From assembly GCF_014522305.1 (NCBI RefSeq), contig NZ_CP041982.1, positions 997,001 through 1,061,000 of the forward strand: a stretch of 64,000 nucleotides of DNA. Reading direction: 5' to 3'. This stretch comes from Lactobacillus sp. PV034 (GTDB taxonomy: Bacteria > Bacillota > Bacilli > Lactobacillales > Lactobacillaceae). Shown here piece by piece: positions 9,156 through 19,291 of this stretch. Within the stretch, counting starts at the first letter, position 1, and the number at the start of each line of letters is the position of its first letter. Under the pieces are notes generated by a model that ran no database searches, was not told the origin of the DNA, and saw only the letters and a list, made by a program, of their open reading frames with translations. Position numbers and translations under genes: made by a program.

Positions 9156-9795
9156 TCATAAATTCTTTGATAAAATCACGCATATATTCAGTTCTGCGTC
9201 TTGCTTCAAGTTCACCAGCAGAAGTATTCATCAGTTTTTCTAAATTAAACAATTTTTCATAAAAATGATTAATTGTTGTTTTCTCATGATTACGATACTG
9301 ATCGTGATCAGTTAAAGTTACTGGTTTAATTTGCGGATCATAAATCAAATTACCATGCTTACCACCATAGGTAAAAGCCCGAGCGATACCGATCGCTCCG
9401 AGGCTTTCTAGCCTATCAGCATCTTGGACATATTTTCCAGATAATGGTAACTGATGACGATACTCAATATTTGCAGAAAAAGAGATATGCTGAATTGTAA
9501 ATAAAATATCTTTAACTTCTAAATCTTCAAAGCCACTTTGAGCTAAAAGTTCTTTAATCTCCTCAATAATTATTTTCGGTTCAGCACTTATTTTTTCATC
9601 AATTGTGTCATGTAAATAACCAGCCGCATTAATAATAGCAACTAGGCGACTACTTTTATGCGCTTGTGGATTATCATTTAAGTACATTTTTTCAGCTAAA
9701 TGCGCTACTCTTTGACCATGATAATAATCATGCCCAGTTCGCTCATCTTGCAGTGTCTTTTTAGTAAAAGCTTTTATTCTTTCTAGATTAATCAT
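9139..9795 (-). CDS. HD-domain phosphohydrolase (YedJ-like)
   Basis: Metal-dependent phosphohydrolase of 218 aa. The metal ligands are visible as H23/H27 in GHDYYHGQRVAHLAEKM, the HD pair in AAGYLHDTIDEK near residue 63, and a late Asp in YVQDADRLESLGAIGIARA near residue 130. This set is typical of predicted HD hydrolases of the YedJ group, whose substrate is not known. It is the first gene of a two-gene operon, overlapping the membrane protein downstream by 17 nt. Confidence 0.85.
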   Translation of the reverse strand: MINLERIKAFTKKTLQDERTGHDYYHGQRVAHLAEKMYLNDNPQAHKSSRLVAIINAAGYLHDTIDEKISAEPKIIIEEIKELLAQSGFEDLEVKDILFTIQHISFSANIEYRHQLPLSGKYVQDADRLESLGAIGIARAFTYGGKHGNLIYDPQIKPVTLTDHDQYRNHEKTTINHFYEKLFNLEKLMNTSAGELEARRRTEYMRDFIKEFMNEWEV

Positions 9796-9866
9796 CAGTC
9801 AATTCCTATACCTATATCCCTTTAAGTATAATATAAACAACGTAAAAATCTAAACTTTAATTATTA

Positions 9867-9939
9867 AGCTGCTTCCCAGATTTGAACTGGGGACCTCCTC
9901 CTTACCACGGCGGTGCTCTACCTCCTGAGCTAAAGCAGC
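9867..9939 (-). tRNA. tRNA-Thr (anticodon GGT), slightly atypical
   Basis: Minus-strand cloverleaf: perfect acceptor stem GCTGCTT/AAGCAGC, D-stem GCTC/GAGC, anticodon loop GTGGTAA (anticodon GGT) and T-arm CCCAG-TTCAAAT-CTGGG. The anticodon stem CCGCC/GGAGG has a G-A mismatch at positions 29-41, and loop position 32 is G instead of a pyrimidine. CCA is not encoded. Confidence 0.85.
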
Positions 9940-10012
9940 ATGTAGCAATATTTTAGCATATTGTTACTATCAAAAAAATGCAAGTAATCATTCCAATCAC
10001 TTGCATTTCTAT

Positions 10013-11500
<1,488 letters not shown>

Positions 11501-11525
11501 AGCGACCTTAACAATTAAGTCAACA

Positions 11526-14456
11526 TTAATTAGCCGACTTATAAAAACTCTTATTAGCTTTTAAGGTATAGCCTTCACCTTGAGACATATCATATTGAAT
11601 TAATTCATAGTCATGTAATAATTGCCTTTGCTTTTTAGTTAAGGATTTTTCTGATACTTCCTTCCCATTTTGATCAACAAATTCAATTCCTGTTCCAGCC
11701 TTGTAATTAACTGTTATTGCTGGTAACTCTTTTTGCACTTGCGTTAGCAATGCTTGGAATGGTGAAACTTTGATATTTCCTTGCTCTAAAGCCATTGGAA
11801 TAAAGTCAGCCGTACTTACATAGTTGCTATCACCAACTTTATTCTTAGCCCCATGTTCTCGAGCATACTTATTAGCATAAATAAAATAATTAGTCGCATG
11901 CAACTGAATAGGATAATTATTTAATTTACTTTGATCAATAATAGCAGGATAGTGATCACCATAGAAGACAAAAATAATTGGGCGATTTAATTTATCAATC
12001 TGCTTAATAAAATCTTCTACAGCCTGATCAGTATACTGAACTCCCTTAGTGTACGTAGCAAGACTCTGACTATCAATCCCCTTAGTTTGAGGTAAATCTA
12101 CTTTTATCTTATTAAGATATTCGTTATTTGAATACCAATTATTGTACGGTAAGTGATTCTGCATGGAAATCAAATTGATGAATTGTGATCCTTTATGAGA
12201 AGATAATTGATCTTCAGCATTGCGATAAAGTGTTTCATCAGATAAATACCAAGATTCACCCAGCTTTTTTTGATGGTGAATCTTATATTTCGATCCAATA
12301 AAGACAAACTTGTCAAAACCTAAAGTCTTATAGACACTCTGGCGGGAGTAATAAGTACCAAAAAATGGATGGATCGCACTAGAATATGCATAATTCATCC
12401 CTAGAGAAGGATAAAATGGATAACTTGGCACAATTTGTTGATAAGGCATAATTTGTCCCTTTAAAGTACCAATATTAAATCCTGTTAGTGATTCATATTC
12501 CATTTTAGCTGTACCACCACCATAGCCACCGCTAAGCATTTTTCCGCTGGTGGTCTGCTGACTTAAATGACGAATAAACTTCATTGGGTCAGCAACACCA
12601 GATTTTAATTTTACCGTTGGAAAATCAAGTGGATCAGTAAAACTTTCACTCAAATTAAAAATCATAGTCTGATCGCCTAATTTATTAGTTCGATCTTGGT
12701 TAATAACTTTAGCTTTTTGACGATACTTTTGCTCTAACCTAGTAATTGCAGCTTGTGAATACCCTGCAGGTTTATCCATAGTTGCCACATTACTATAATC
12801 AAACAGCATTAATAATGGTCCATTAATTTCTGCATCAACGGTAGGCGCACTATAAATTGGCGAATTATCAAAGGCTCGACTAAGATAATAAATTGGTGAA
12901 TTAAGATTATTAAATTGAGATGGCGTGCACCATAACAAGAATCCTAAAACTAAACCAATTAAACGAGATTTAATGGTGCCTACATGCTGTGGAAACTTAA
13001 TTTCAAGAAAAATTGTAATTGCAACAATTATTAATAACCCAATAACAGCAGCAACAATGATACCAGGATTAATCATTCCTAGTAAGGTATTAGCATTTAA
13101 AGCTTCCCTTAATTCTGTTGGATAAATTGGTTCTCCTCGTAAAGAGATTTTAATTTGGTCTGCTATAGCCAAACCAATAATAAAAACCGTAACAAGCGAA
13201 AGAGAAACCCAATAACGAGTTGTAATAAATACAAAAATACCAAATAGTGCTAGTAAGAATAGCGCAGTCAGAATCGGTACAAACATGCGTTGCGCCAAAA
13301 TGTACCAAAAAATATTTTGACTATTTAAACCATTAATGCGACCTTGCTTACTTACAATAAAAATTGATAGCCAAGCCAAAATCAACAAGTATAGGCAAGT
13401 CCAGAAAAATAATTTATGCTGCTTGATATAAGCTATCACTTTATCCCATGCAACAATAATTATCTGACCAAGACTTTTTTGATCAAAAATATTAACTATT
13501 TTTTGCATAAAGACTAATTTTTTAAGGCCATAATTAATAGCTATACTGTAAATTGCTATCAATACTAGGCAAATTAAAATTGCAAGTAAACGCGCTTTTT
13601 TACCACTAGGCAGGTAATTAAAATAAGTAACAAAAATTGGTGACTCGGTAATAATTAGTGCCAAGTAAATATTATTAAACAGATACTGATTAACAAATGG
13701 CACAAAAAATTTAAGGCTATACAGTAAAAGGCCACTGCTTAATAACATTACTGCTGAAGGTGGGTAATCTAAAAAGGTCATCCCTGCCGGCATGCTTTTT
13801 TGTACATCGGGGAATTGTAATAATAAAGTTTGATTAGACCAAACAATAAAAATACTTAAGAATATAAATGCAACAAAAGAAAAAATTGCCCAATTTATTT
13901 TATATTCTTGACGTTTGAGCCACATTCCCCAAACTCCGGCAATAATTAATAATAGCCCAAATAAATTCGAAGCTAGACCGATTCCAGACCCACTGACTGC
14001 CCAGATTACGAGTGAAACAAAGACTAAAATAATTCCACTTTGGCGCTTACTAAAATGGTCCAAAAAGTAATCAAAATATTTCTTCAATAAGAAGAAAATT
14101 ACTATGCCAGTAAAAATTGGGCTCACTCCTGCAATTAATGGGAGCAACATGCCAAATACTTGCCACATTTTAAATTGGCTATAATTAATTGCACAAATTA
14201 TTACTTGCAAAATAAATAAGCCAATATACCCAGTGAGCCATACTTTGCCTGCTTGCTTAAATTTAGCTGGTAAGTTAATTGCTCCTAACAGCATAAAGCC
14301 AAATACGATTAGAAATAGTTGACCATACTTACCGGTCTGATATAAACCAATATTATTAGGATGATAGGGGCGATTAAAAAATAAACTAACCCAAATAGCA
14401 AAAATCAATCCTAAACTTAGTAACCAAGTAAAATATTTTGTGATTCTTTTAGACAT
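11526..14456 (-). CDS. LTA synthase family (sulfatase-fold) membrane phosphotransferase
   Basis: A 976-aa protein with an unusually long membrane part (about 14 helices, residues 1-560) and an extracellular alkaline-phosphatase/sulfatase-like domain (about 590-930). The catalytic domain shows FNLSESFTDPLDFP (metal ligand Glu), GGYGGGTAKMEYESLTG (candidate nucleophile Thr), NLISMQNHLPYNNW and FYGDHYPAI (metal ligand Asp-His). LtaS of Staphylococcus has only five helices, so this is one of the long paralogues. It could transfer phosphoglycerol to a glycolipid or polysaccharide; the acceptor is not deducible. It lies between tyrS and plsY, the latter also being in glycerolipid metabolism, but it is separated from plsY by a terminator. 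Confidence 0.8.
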   Translation of the reverse strand: MSKRITKYFTWLLSLGLIFAIWVSLFFNRPYHPNNIGLYQTGKYGQLFLIVFGFMLLGAINLPAKFKQAGKVWLTGYIGLFILQVIICAINYSQFKMWQVFGMLLPLIAGVSPIFTGIVIFFLLKKYFDYFLDHFSKRQSGIILVFVSLVIWAVSGSGIGLASNLFGLLLIIAGVWGMWLKRQEYKINWAIFSFVAFIFLSIFIVWSNQTLLLQFPDVQKSMPAGMTFLDYPPSAVMLLSSGLLLYSLKFFVPFVNQYLFNNIYLALIITESPIFVTYFNYLPSGKKARLLAILICLVLIAIYSIAINYGLKKLVFMQKIVNIFDQKSLGQIIIVAWDKVIAYIKQHKLFFWTCLYLLILAWLSIFIVSKQGRINGLNSQNIFWYILAQRMFVPILTALFLLALFGIFVFITTRYWVSLSLVTVFIIGLAIADQIKISLRGEPIYPTELREALNANTLLGMINPGIIVAAVIGLLIIVAITIFLEIKFPQHVGTIKSRLIGLVLGFLLWCTPSQFNNLNSPIYYLSRAFDNSPIYSAPTVDAEINGPLLMLFDYSNVATMDKPAGYSQAAITRLEQKYRQKAKVINQDRTNKLGDQTMIFNLSESFTDPLDFPTVKLKSGVADPMKFIRHLSQQTTSGKMLSGGYGGGTAKMEYESLTGFNIGTLKGQIMPYQQIVPSYPFYPSLGMNYAYSSAIHPFFGTYYSRQSVYKTLGFDKFVFIGSKYKIHHQKKLGESWYLSDETLYRNAEDQLSSHKGSQFINLISMQNHLPYNNWYSNNEYLNKIKVDLPQTKGIDSQSLATYTKGVQYTDQAVEDFIKQIDKLNRPIIFVFYGDHYPAIIDQSKLNNYPIQLHATNYFIYANKYAREHGAKNKVGDSNYVSTADFIPMALEQGNIKVSPFQALLTQVQKELPAITVNYKAGTGIEFVDQNGKEVSEKSLTKKQRQLLHDYELIQYDMSQGEGYTLKANKSFYKSAN

Positions 14457-14523
14457 ATAATATCCTTTTACTTTTTAGCTTCATTTAAAATATCAACCCT
14501 TTTATTATACAATATCAACTCAT

Positions 14524-14562
14524 TACAAAAAGGTATCATTTTATAGATGATACCTTTTAAAA
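14524..14562 (-). terminator. Terminator of the LCP-plsY operon
   Basis: Stem AAAAGGTATCAT/ATGATACCTTTT around TTTATAG, with A/T runs on either side, directly after the plsY stop. Confidence 0.85.
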
Positions 14563-15186
14563 CTATGATACTTTTTTACCTAATTTCTTCTTGATCGTCG
14601 TTAAAATATCAACTTTCTTACTTTGACCATGGAAAAAGTCCACAATATCATGACGATATTTATAAATCATTACTGCGGTTCCTAGCAAAAAGACACTGCC
14701 ACAATACCAGTTAACCGTAAACCCAACATAGAGGCTGTAACCTAACATAAAAATAATTGGTGGCCAAGTAAGATCTTTCATAATAATTACTAAAAGTAAT
14801 CCTACTAGCAAAGCCACTAAAGCTGGCCAAAAATCAAAGAAGAGAATCCAAACAATCGAAACTGCTACTCCCTTACCACCTGAGAAGTTATTCCAAATTG
14901 GAAAACAGTGGCCTAATACTACCCCTAATCCACAAAAGGCAATGGCATCAGGATTTCCATGATACACAAAAAATACAATTAAGAGAGCAACTAAAGTTTT
15001 ACTTAAATCGCCGATACAAGTAATGATCCCGTATTTTTTGCCAAATACTGCTCCTACATTAGCTGTACCAGGATTTTTTGAACCATACTTTGTTGGATCT
15101 TTATGTAGTAAAAACCTTCCTACAATCATTGCAAAAAGGATATTACCAAAAACATAACCAATGATGAGCGAATAAATTCGAAACAT
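14563..15186 (-). CDS. plsY: Glycerol-3-phosphate acyltransferase PlsY
   Basis: Membrane acyltransferase that moves the acyl group from acyl-phosphate to glycerol-3-phosphate in the first step of phosphatidic acid synthesis. At 207 aa with about five helices it fits the family. Signature motifs: KYGSKNPGTANVGAVFGKK near residue 33, GHCFPIWNNFSGGKGVAVS near 92 and the C-terminal cytoplasmic RH(D) tail. Its ATG overlaps the stop of the LCP gene as TAATG, so the two are translationally coupled. The lineage has a distinct PlsX elsewhere. Confidence 0.93.
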   Translation of the reverse strand: MFRIYSLIIGYVFGNILFAMIVGRFLLHKDPTKYGSKNPGTANVGAVFGKKYGIITCIGDLSKTLVALLIVFFVYHGNPDAIAFCGLGVVLGHCFPIWNNFSGGKGVAVSIVWILFFDFWPALVALLVGLLLVIIMKDLTWPPIIFMLGYSLYVGFTVNWYCGSVFLLGTAVMIYKYRHDIVDFFHGQSKKVDILTTIKKKLGKKVS

Positions 15187-16280
15187 TACTCATCGTCTCC
15201 TTCCCATAGGCTATCACTATCAGGTTTATAAATATAATAAATCTGATTTGGATCGCCACTACTCCAGTCAAAATTAGGATTTTTTGAATTTTGATAAGTT
15301 TCATTATTATCAAGGTCAACAGCCTCTAAGCCTAATTGTTCTCTCACAATATTAGAAGTTCTTTGTAACTCTTCATCACGCATTACCTGATATGAAGCTC
15401 CACCAATCATTGCTCCAGCGCCATGTAAATAATCGCTCTTCATATTATCCGTGCAATGACGATAATTTTTAGCAATGGCTACCATAGAATCAAAAGTTAA
15501 ATTAGTTCTAACACTATTGGATGTTGAATCTAAAACAGAATCTAAATTTTCAATTGTCTTTAAAGAAAATGCATGTTTCAGGATCGACATAATTACTTGT
15601 CTTTGACGCTTTTGACGTCCGTAATCTCCTTCAGGATCATCATAGCGCATGCGCGAATATGCTAAAGCTTGGCTTCCGTTTAAATGCATTGTCTTACCCT
15701 TCGTAAAGGTATAACCACCATATGAAAATGTTAATGGCACCTTAACATCAACGCCACCAACACCATCAACAATTTTACGCATTCCACCCATATTCATTAC
15801 CATGTAATATTTAATGGGGACATTAAGCACTTTACTGGTGGTCTTCATCGCCATTCGTGCGCCACCAATATTATAGGCTGCGTTAATTTTGTGTACTTGG
15901 AAAGTTTCAGTGCCAATCATCTGCGCCATCGTATCTCGCGGAATCGACATTAAGGTAAGTTTATTTTGCTTAGGATTAACAGTTGCCAGAATCATAGTAT
16001 CTGTATTTCCTCGTTTTTCATGACGCCCAAAGGCTCCAGTATCAGTTCCTAAGAGCAGAATATTAAATGAATTTTGGCCATTAAAATTATCTTGAGTTAC
16101 GGCATTACTTGGGTCATAAGTTTTATTGATCGCATTTCTGGTTTTAGTATATAAAGAAAAACCGTAGATACCAGCCCCTGCAATCAACAACGCAAGGATA
16201 ATAAAGAACCATTTCCAAGGATGATGTTGCCTTTTTCTTTTATTTAATTCAACCCTTGATTCTGTTGGTTTATAATCCAT
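15186..16280 (-). CDS. LytR-CpsA-Psr (LCP) family wall-polymer ligase
   Basis: LCP proteins attach undecaprenyl-linked teichoic acids or capsule to peptidoglycan outside the membrane. This 364-aa protein has a short basic N-terminus, one transmembrane helix (about 22-45), then the LCP domain: NILLLGTDTGAFGR near residue 73, RGNTDTMILATVNP near 91, LMSIPRDTMAQM near 110 and the arginine-rich AYSRMRYDDPEGDYGRQKRQ near 210. It is the first gene of an operon with plsY. The acidic C-terminal tail (YKPDSDSLWEGDDE) is typical of lactobacillar members. Confidence 0.9.
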   Translation of the reverse strand: MDYKPTESRVELNKRKRQHHPWKWFFIILALLIAGAGIYGFSLYTKTRNAINKTYDPSNAVTQDNFNGQNSFNILLLGTDTGAFGRHEKRGNTDTMILATVNPKQNKLTLMSIPRDTMAQMIGTETFQVHKINAAYNIGGARMAMKTTSKVLNVPIKYYMVMNMGGMRKIVDGVGGVDVKVPLTFSYGGYTFTKGKTMHLNGSQALAYSRMRYDDPEGDYGRQKRQRQVIMSILKHAFSLKTIENLDSVLDSTSNSVRTNLTFDSMVAIAKNYRHCTDNMKSDYLHGAGAMIGGASYQVMRDEELQRTSNIVREQLGLEAVDLDNNETYQNSKNPNFDWSSGDPNQIYYIYKPDSDSLWEGDDE

Positions 16281-16369
16281 AAATTGTGTCTCAAACTTTC
16301 TTCAATATAAATTATTAGCTAAAATCGCTTAATAAATCGAGATAATATTATTACTAATATAGGATAATA

Positions 16370-16411
16370 CAAAAAAAGCACAATACAAACCTTAATATTG
16401 TGCTTTTTATA
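16370..16411 (-). terminator. Terminator after the aldose epimerase gene
   Basis: Stem AAAAGCACAATA/TATTGTGCTTTTT around CAAACCTTAA; it follows the epimerase stop on the minus strand. Confidence 0.8.
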
Positions 16412-16421
16412 GTAATTTTAA

Positions 16422-17246
16422 TTATTTAAAAGTCATACTCGTAGTTAACTTAACTTTTTCTCCTGGCGCTACCAGTTGTTTCTTATCTTGCTTGTCTGGT
16501 ATTTCATTCATCAGCTTAAAACCAAGACAAGGGGCCTCTAAATTAGATAATGTTGTAATAGCCAGATAAGGAAATTCTGTTAAGGAAAGTTGAATTTTAT
16601 GCTCAGATTGTGGGCTTGCTAAACTCACCTCAGTCAAGCCAAGATTTGAAATTATCATTGGCTCTGCTTTTAATTTCTCTAGCACCAGTGGGAAGTCTCC
16701 ACTTGTAATTTTATTAGTAGTAAGATCATTTACTTCTATGAGCGATAATTCTTGCCCTTCAGGTGAGAATTTTAGTTGATAATCATCAAAAAATAAATCT
16801 TCTCTATCAGGAACAAAAGGTAAGTTAAAGAAGGACATAAATCCTAAACCAAATGGCAATGATTGAGTATTAGGATTTTTAACTAAAAATTCTAACTCTA
16901 GCTGGTTACCAGTTAAACTATAAGTTACCATTAAGCTAAATTCATAAGGAAAAAACTTTAAGGTACTTTCATTTTGTGTCAAAGTTAAGCTTAAACGAGC
17001 ATCTCCCTTGTCCACCACAGTCCATTCACTAGTTTCAACAATCCTCTGATCCGCTGTTTTATCACCTTTGCCCGGGAAATAATTCTCAATATTTTCAATT
17101 GTTGGGAATTGAATCATATTTAATTTAAGACTCTGTTCACCATTCCAAATATAGTCAAAGTTACCTACTTTATCAATTACATGTGCGAGTTGAGCTGTAT
17201 TCTCATCAATATCTACTCTCAACAATGCATTTTCAATCGTTAACAT
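16422..17246 (-). CDS. Aldose 1-epimerase family protein (GalM/LacX-like)
   Basis: A galactose-mutarotase-fold protein of 274 aa. I start it at ATG 17244-17246 (MLTIENALLRVD) because TTAGGAGG lies 6 nt upstream; the open frame continues to 17264 but would place the ribosome site inside the gene. The family pattern is seen in LSHVIDK-like opening strands (AQLAHVIDKVGNFDYIWNG near residue 20) and the PFGLGFMSFFNLPF segment near residue 142, where His is normal in active mutarotases (GxHPyF) and is replaced by Phe/Ser. LacX-type proteins commonly differ from GalM here, so activity is uncertain. Confidence 0.75.
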   Translation of the reverse strand: MLTIENALLRVDIDENTAQLAHVIDKVGNFDYIWNGEQSLKLNMIQFPTIENIENYFPGKGDKTADQRIVETSEWTVVDKGDARLSLTLTQNESTLKFFPYEFSLMVTYSLTGNQLELEFLVKNPNTQSLPFGLGFMSFFNLPFVPDREDLFFDDYQLKFSPEGQELSLIEVNDLTTNKITSGDFPLVLEKLKAEPMIISNLGLTEVSLASPQSEHKIQLSLTEFPYLAITTLSNLEAPCLGFKLMNEIPDKQDKKQLVAPGEKVKLTTSMTFK

Positions 17247-17337
17247 TAACGATCCTCCTAACACTACTTACGTGTATACTTACGTTGAAAAAGTATCACG
17301 GATAACTTAATATGTCAATTTGTGCTAATCCTCAAAT

Positions 17338-17369
17338 AAAAAAGGCATCCGGCTGGATGTCTTTTTTAT
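17338..17369. terminator. Terminator of the GRP sugar transporter gene
   Basis: AAAAAAGGCATCC, loop GGCT, GGATGTCTTTTTT, lying between two minus-strand genes and directly after the transporter stop. Confidence 0.8.
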
Positions 17370-18241
17370 TTAATAACTGTAGTAAGGAATGCCCCAATAA
17401 CAATTAAAGCTAAACCAATTAAAGTGTAAATCAAGCCACGCTTGCTTTTCTTTTCGTGAAGGAAGATTAAACCACCTAAAGTTGAAATAACTACACAAAG
17501 CTGTGATACAACAAATGCAGTATTTACACCCCAAGGTCCAATGGAGTAAATGTAAGCCAAGTTAGCAATACCATAAAGAATACCAGCAGTTCCAGAGTAA
17601 ACAGTAGTCTTTTGAGCCCATGCCTTCAAATTACCAGTTACCAAGGTATAGATAAAGACCGAAACCATCATTCCGATAGTTTCACCAAAGAAGATAGAGA
17701 TACTTGAACCATGTAAAGCTTTAGGAATTGAACTCGAAGCAATATAACCGAAGGTAGTTAAAATCAAAAGAATTAAAGTTGCCCATTGATTCTTAGACTT
17801 ACCTTCACTAGTTCCTTCATCAGAACGTGAAGTGAAAACCACACCAATAATCAAAACTATAATTCCGAAAAATCCCCAAAATCTTGATGAAGTTGTTTGC
17901 CATTCATGAAAGGCAATCACCCCTACTAAAGGAACACCAATCAACTGTAAACCAGTTGAAATTGGCATTGTGGCTGAAACACTGATTCGTTCATAGGAAA
18001 TATATTGTCCCACTTGACCAATCACCCAACAAGCACCTGCTAGTGCTGAAAAAAGAAATAGTGGCCAGTTAAGAGCTGGGTGGGCAATTAACATAACTAT
18101 GATCGCAAATAGAAAAGCGGCAACTACAGTTCCGACAATTTGATTATAAACATTACTATTCTTAACACTAGCAATAGCAAGTGGCATAAGCCCCCAACCA
18201 ATTGCGGGTAAGAATAAAATAAGGATATTTAAGTAGTTCAT
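17366..18241 (-). CDS. GRP family sugar uptake protein (GlcU/RbsU-like)
   Basis: A 291-aa drug/metabolite-transporter-type permease with ten helices, predicted to take up glucose or ribose by proton symport. The sequence INILILFLPAIGWGLMPL at the start, GACWVIGQVGQYISYERI near residue 90, STGLQLIGVPLVGVIAFHEW near 117 and GILYGIANLAYIYSIGPWG near 217 are typical of the GRP family. Monocistronic with a terminator on each side. The substrate cannot be set from the sequence alone. Confidence 0.85.
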   Translation of the reverse strand: MNYLNILILFLPAIGWGLMPLAIASVKNSNVYNQIVGTVVAAFLFAIIVMLIAHPALNWPLFLFSALAGACWVIGQVGQYISYERISVSATMPISTGLQLIGVPLVGVIAFHEWQTTSSRFWGFFGIIVLIIGVVFTSRSDEGTSEGKSKNQWATLILLILTTFGYIASSSIPKALHGSSISIFFGETIGMMVSVFIYTLVTGNLKAWAQKTTVYSGTAGILYGIANLAYIYSIGPWGVNTAFVVSQLCVVISTLGGLIFLHEKKSKRGLIYTLIGLALIVIGAFLTTVIK

Positions 18242-18305
18242 ATATTCTCTCCCTAACTTTTTGTAACTGCTTTATTTTATCAACTATTGGCCCACTTCGC
18301 AAATT

Positions 18306-18342
18306 CAATTAAAAATAAAAGGAAGACTTTCCCAAGTCTTCG
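18306..18342 (-). terminator. Terminator of the gtrB/GT-C/gtrA cassette
   Basis: GGAAGACTT-TCCC-AAGTCTTC stem just past the GT2 stop on the minus strand, with an A-rich flank giving a U-tract. Confidence 0.75.
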
Positions 18343-18343
18343 C

Positions 18344-19276
18344 TTATTTCTTCTCTTGCACAATATAGATTGGTCTATTTTTAACTTGTAAGTATATCCG
18401 ACCAATATATTTGCCTAAAATACCGATGCAGAGCAACTGTAATCCTCCAATTAGTAAAATAATACTTACTAAAGAAGCCCAGCCAAACACACTTGATCCT
18501 GGCTCAACGAAGTGGCGAATTATTACAAATAAAAATCCCAAAATTGAAAGGACAGCAGAAAAAGTTCCAATCCAAACCGCAAGATTAAGAGGTGCTTGAG
18601 AAAAATCAGAAATTCCATCCATCGCATACTTAAATAAAGACCAAGTATTCCAGTCACTTTCTCCAGCAACGCGCTCAACATTATGGTAATCAAGATATTT
18701 GGTTCTAAAGCCTACCCAGGAAAAAATTCCTTTTGAAAACCGGCTATATTCAGGCATATCTAAGACGGCATCAACCATCTGCCTAGTCATCATTCGATAA
18801 TCACGTGCACCAGGGACAATCGAGGTATTAGAAATCTTGTTAACCACCTTGTAAAACATATCCGATAAAAAGGATTTAACTTTTCCTTCTCCAGTACGAT
18901 CTACACGTCGGGTACCAATACAATCGTATTTACCTGTTTGCAATAATTGATACATTTCAGGTAAAAACTTTGGTGGATCCTGTAAATCTGCATCCATCAC
19001 AACTACATAATCTCCCGTTGCCGACTGTAATCCAGCGTAAAGGGCAGCTTCTTTACCAAAGTTTCTAGAAAAAGAAACATAGTGAACATGCTCTGGATCT
19101 TGTTTTTGTAATTTACGTAATTCTTCTAAAGTATTATCTTTTGAACCATCATTAATAAACCAGTATTCCGGTTCAACTCCGGGCATAGTGGCAAGCACTT
19201 TATTAACTTCAGGATAAAAATAAGGGATAGCTTCTTCTTCATTATAAGAAGGAACTATAATTGACAATTTACTCAT
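18344..19276 (-). CDS. GT2 polyprenyl-phosphate glycosyltransferase (GtrB/CsbB-like)
   Basis: Moves a sugar from a nucleotide donor to undecaprenyl phosphate on the inner face of the membrane. 310 aa: an N-terminal GT-A domain with LSIIVPSYNEE at residue 4, the DxD-containing MDADLQDPP near 94, GTRRVDRTGEGKVKS near 140, then two C-terminal helices (about 235-295). This layout matches GtrB, CsbB and YkcC. It sits 15 nt after the GT-C gene, which itself is 13 nt after gtrA, so the three form one operon. Confidence 0.92.
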   Translation of the reverse strand: MSKLSIIVPSYNEEEAIPYFYPEVNKVLATMPGVEPEYWFINDGSKDNTLEELRKLQKQDPEHVHYVSFSRNFGKEAALYAGLQSATGDYVVVMDADLQDPPKFLPEMYQLLQTGKYDCIGTRRVDRTGEGKVKSFLSDMFYKVVNKISNTSIVPGARDYRMMTRQMVDAVLDMPEYSRFSKGIFSWVGFRTKYLDYHNVERVAGESDWNTWSLFKYAMDGISDFSQAPLNLAVWIGTFSAVLSILGFLFVIIRHFVEPGSSVFGWASLVSIILLIGGLQLLCIGILGKYIGRIYLQVKNRPIYIVQEKK

Positions 19277-19291
19277 CAGAACTCCTCTATT

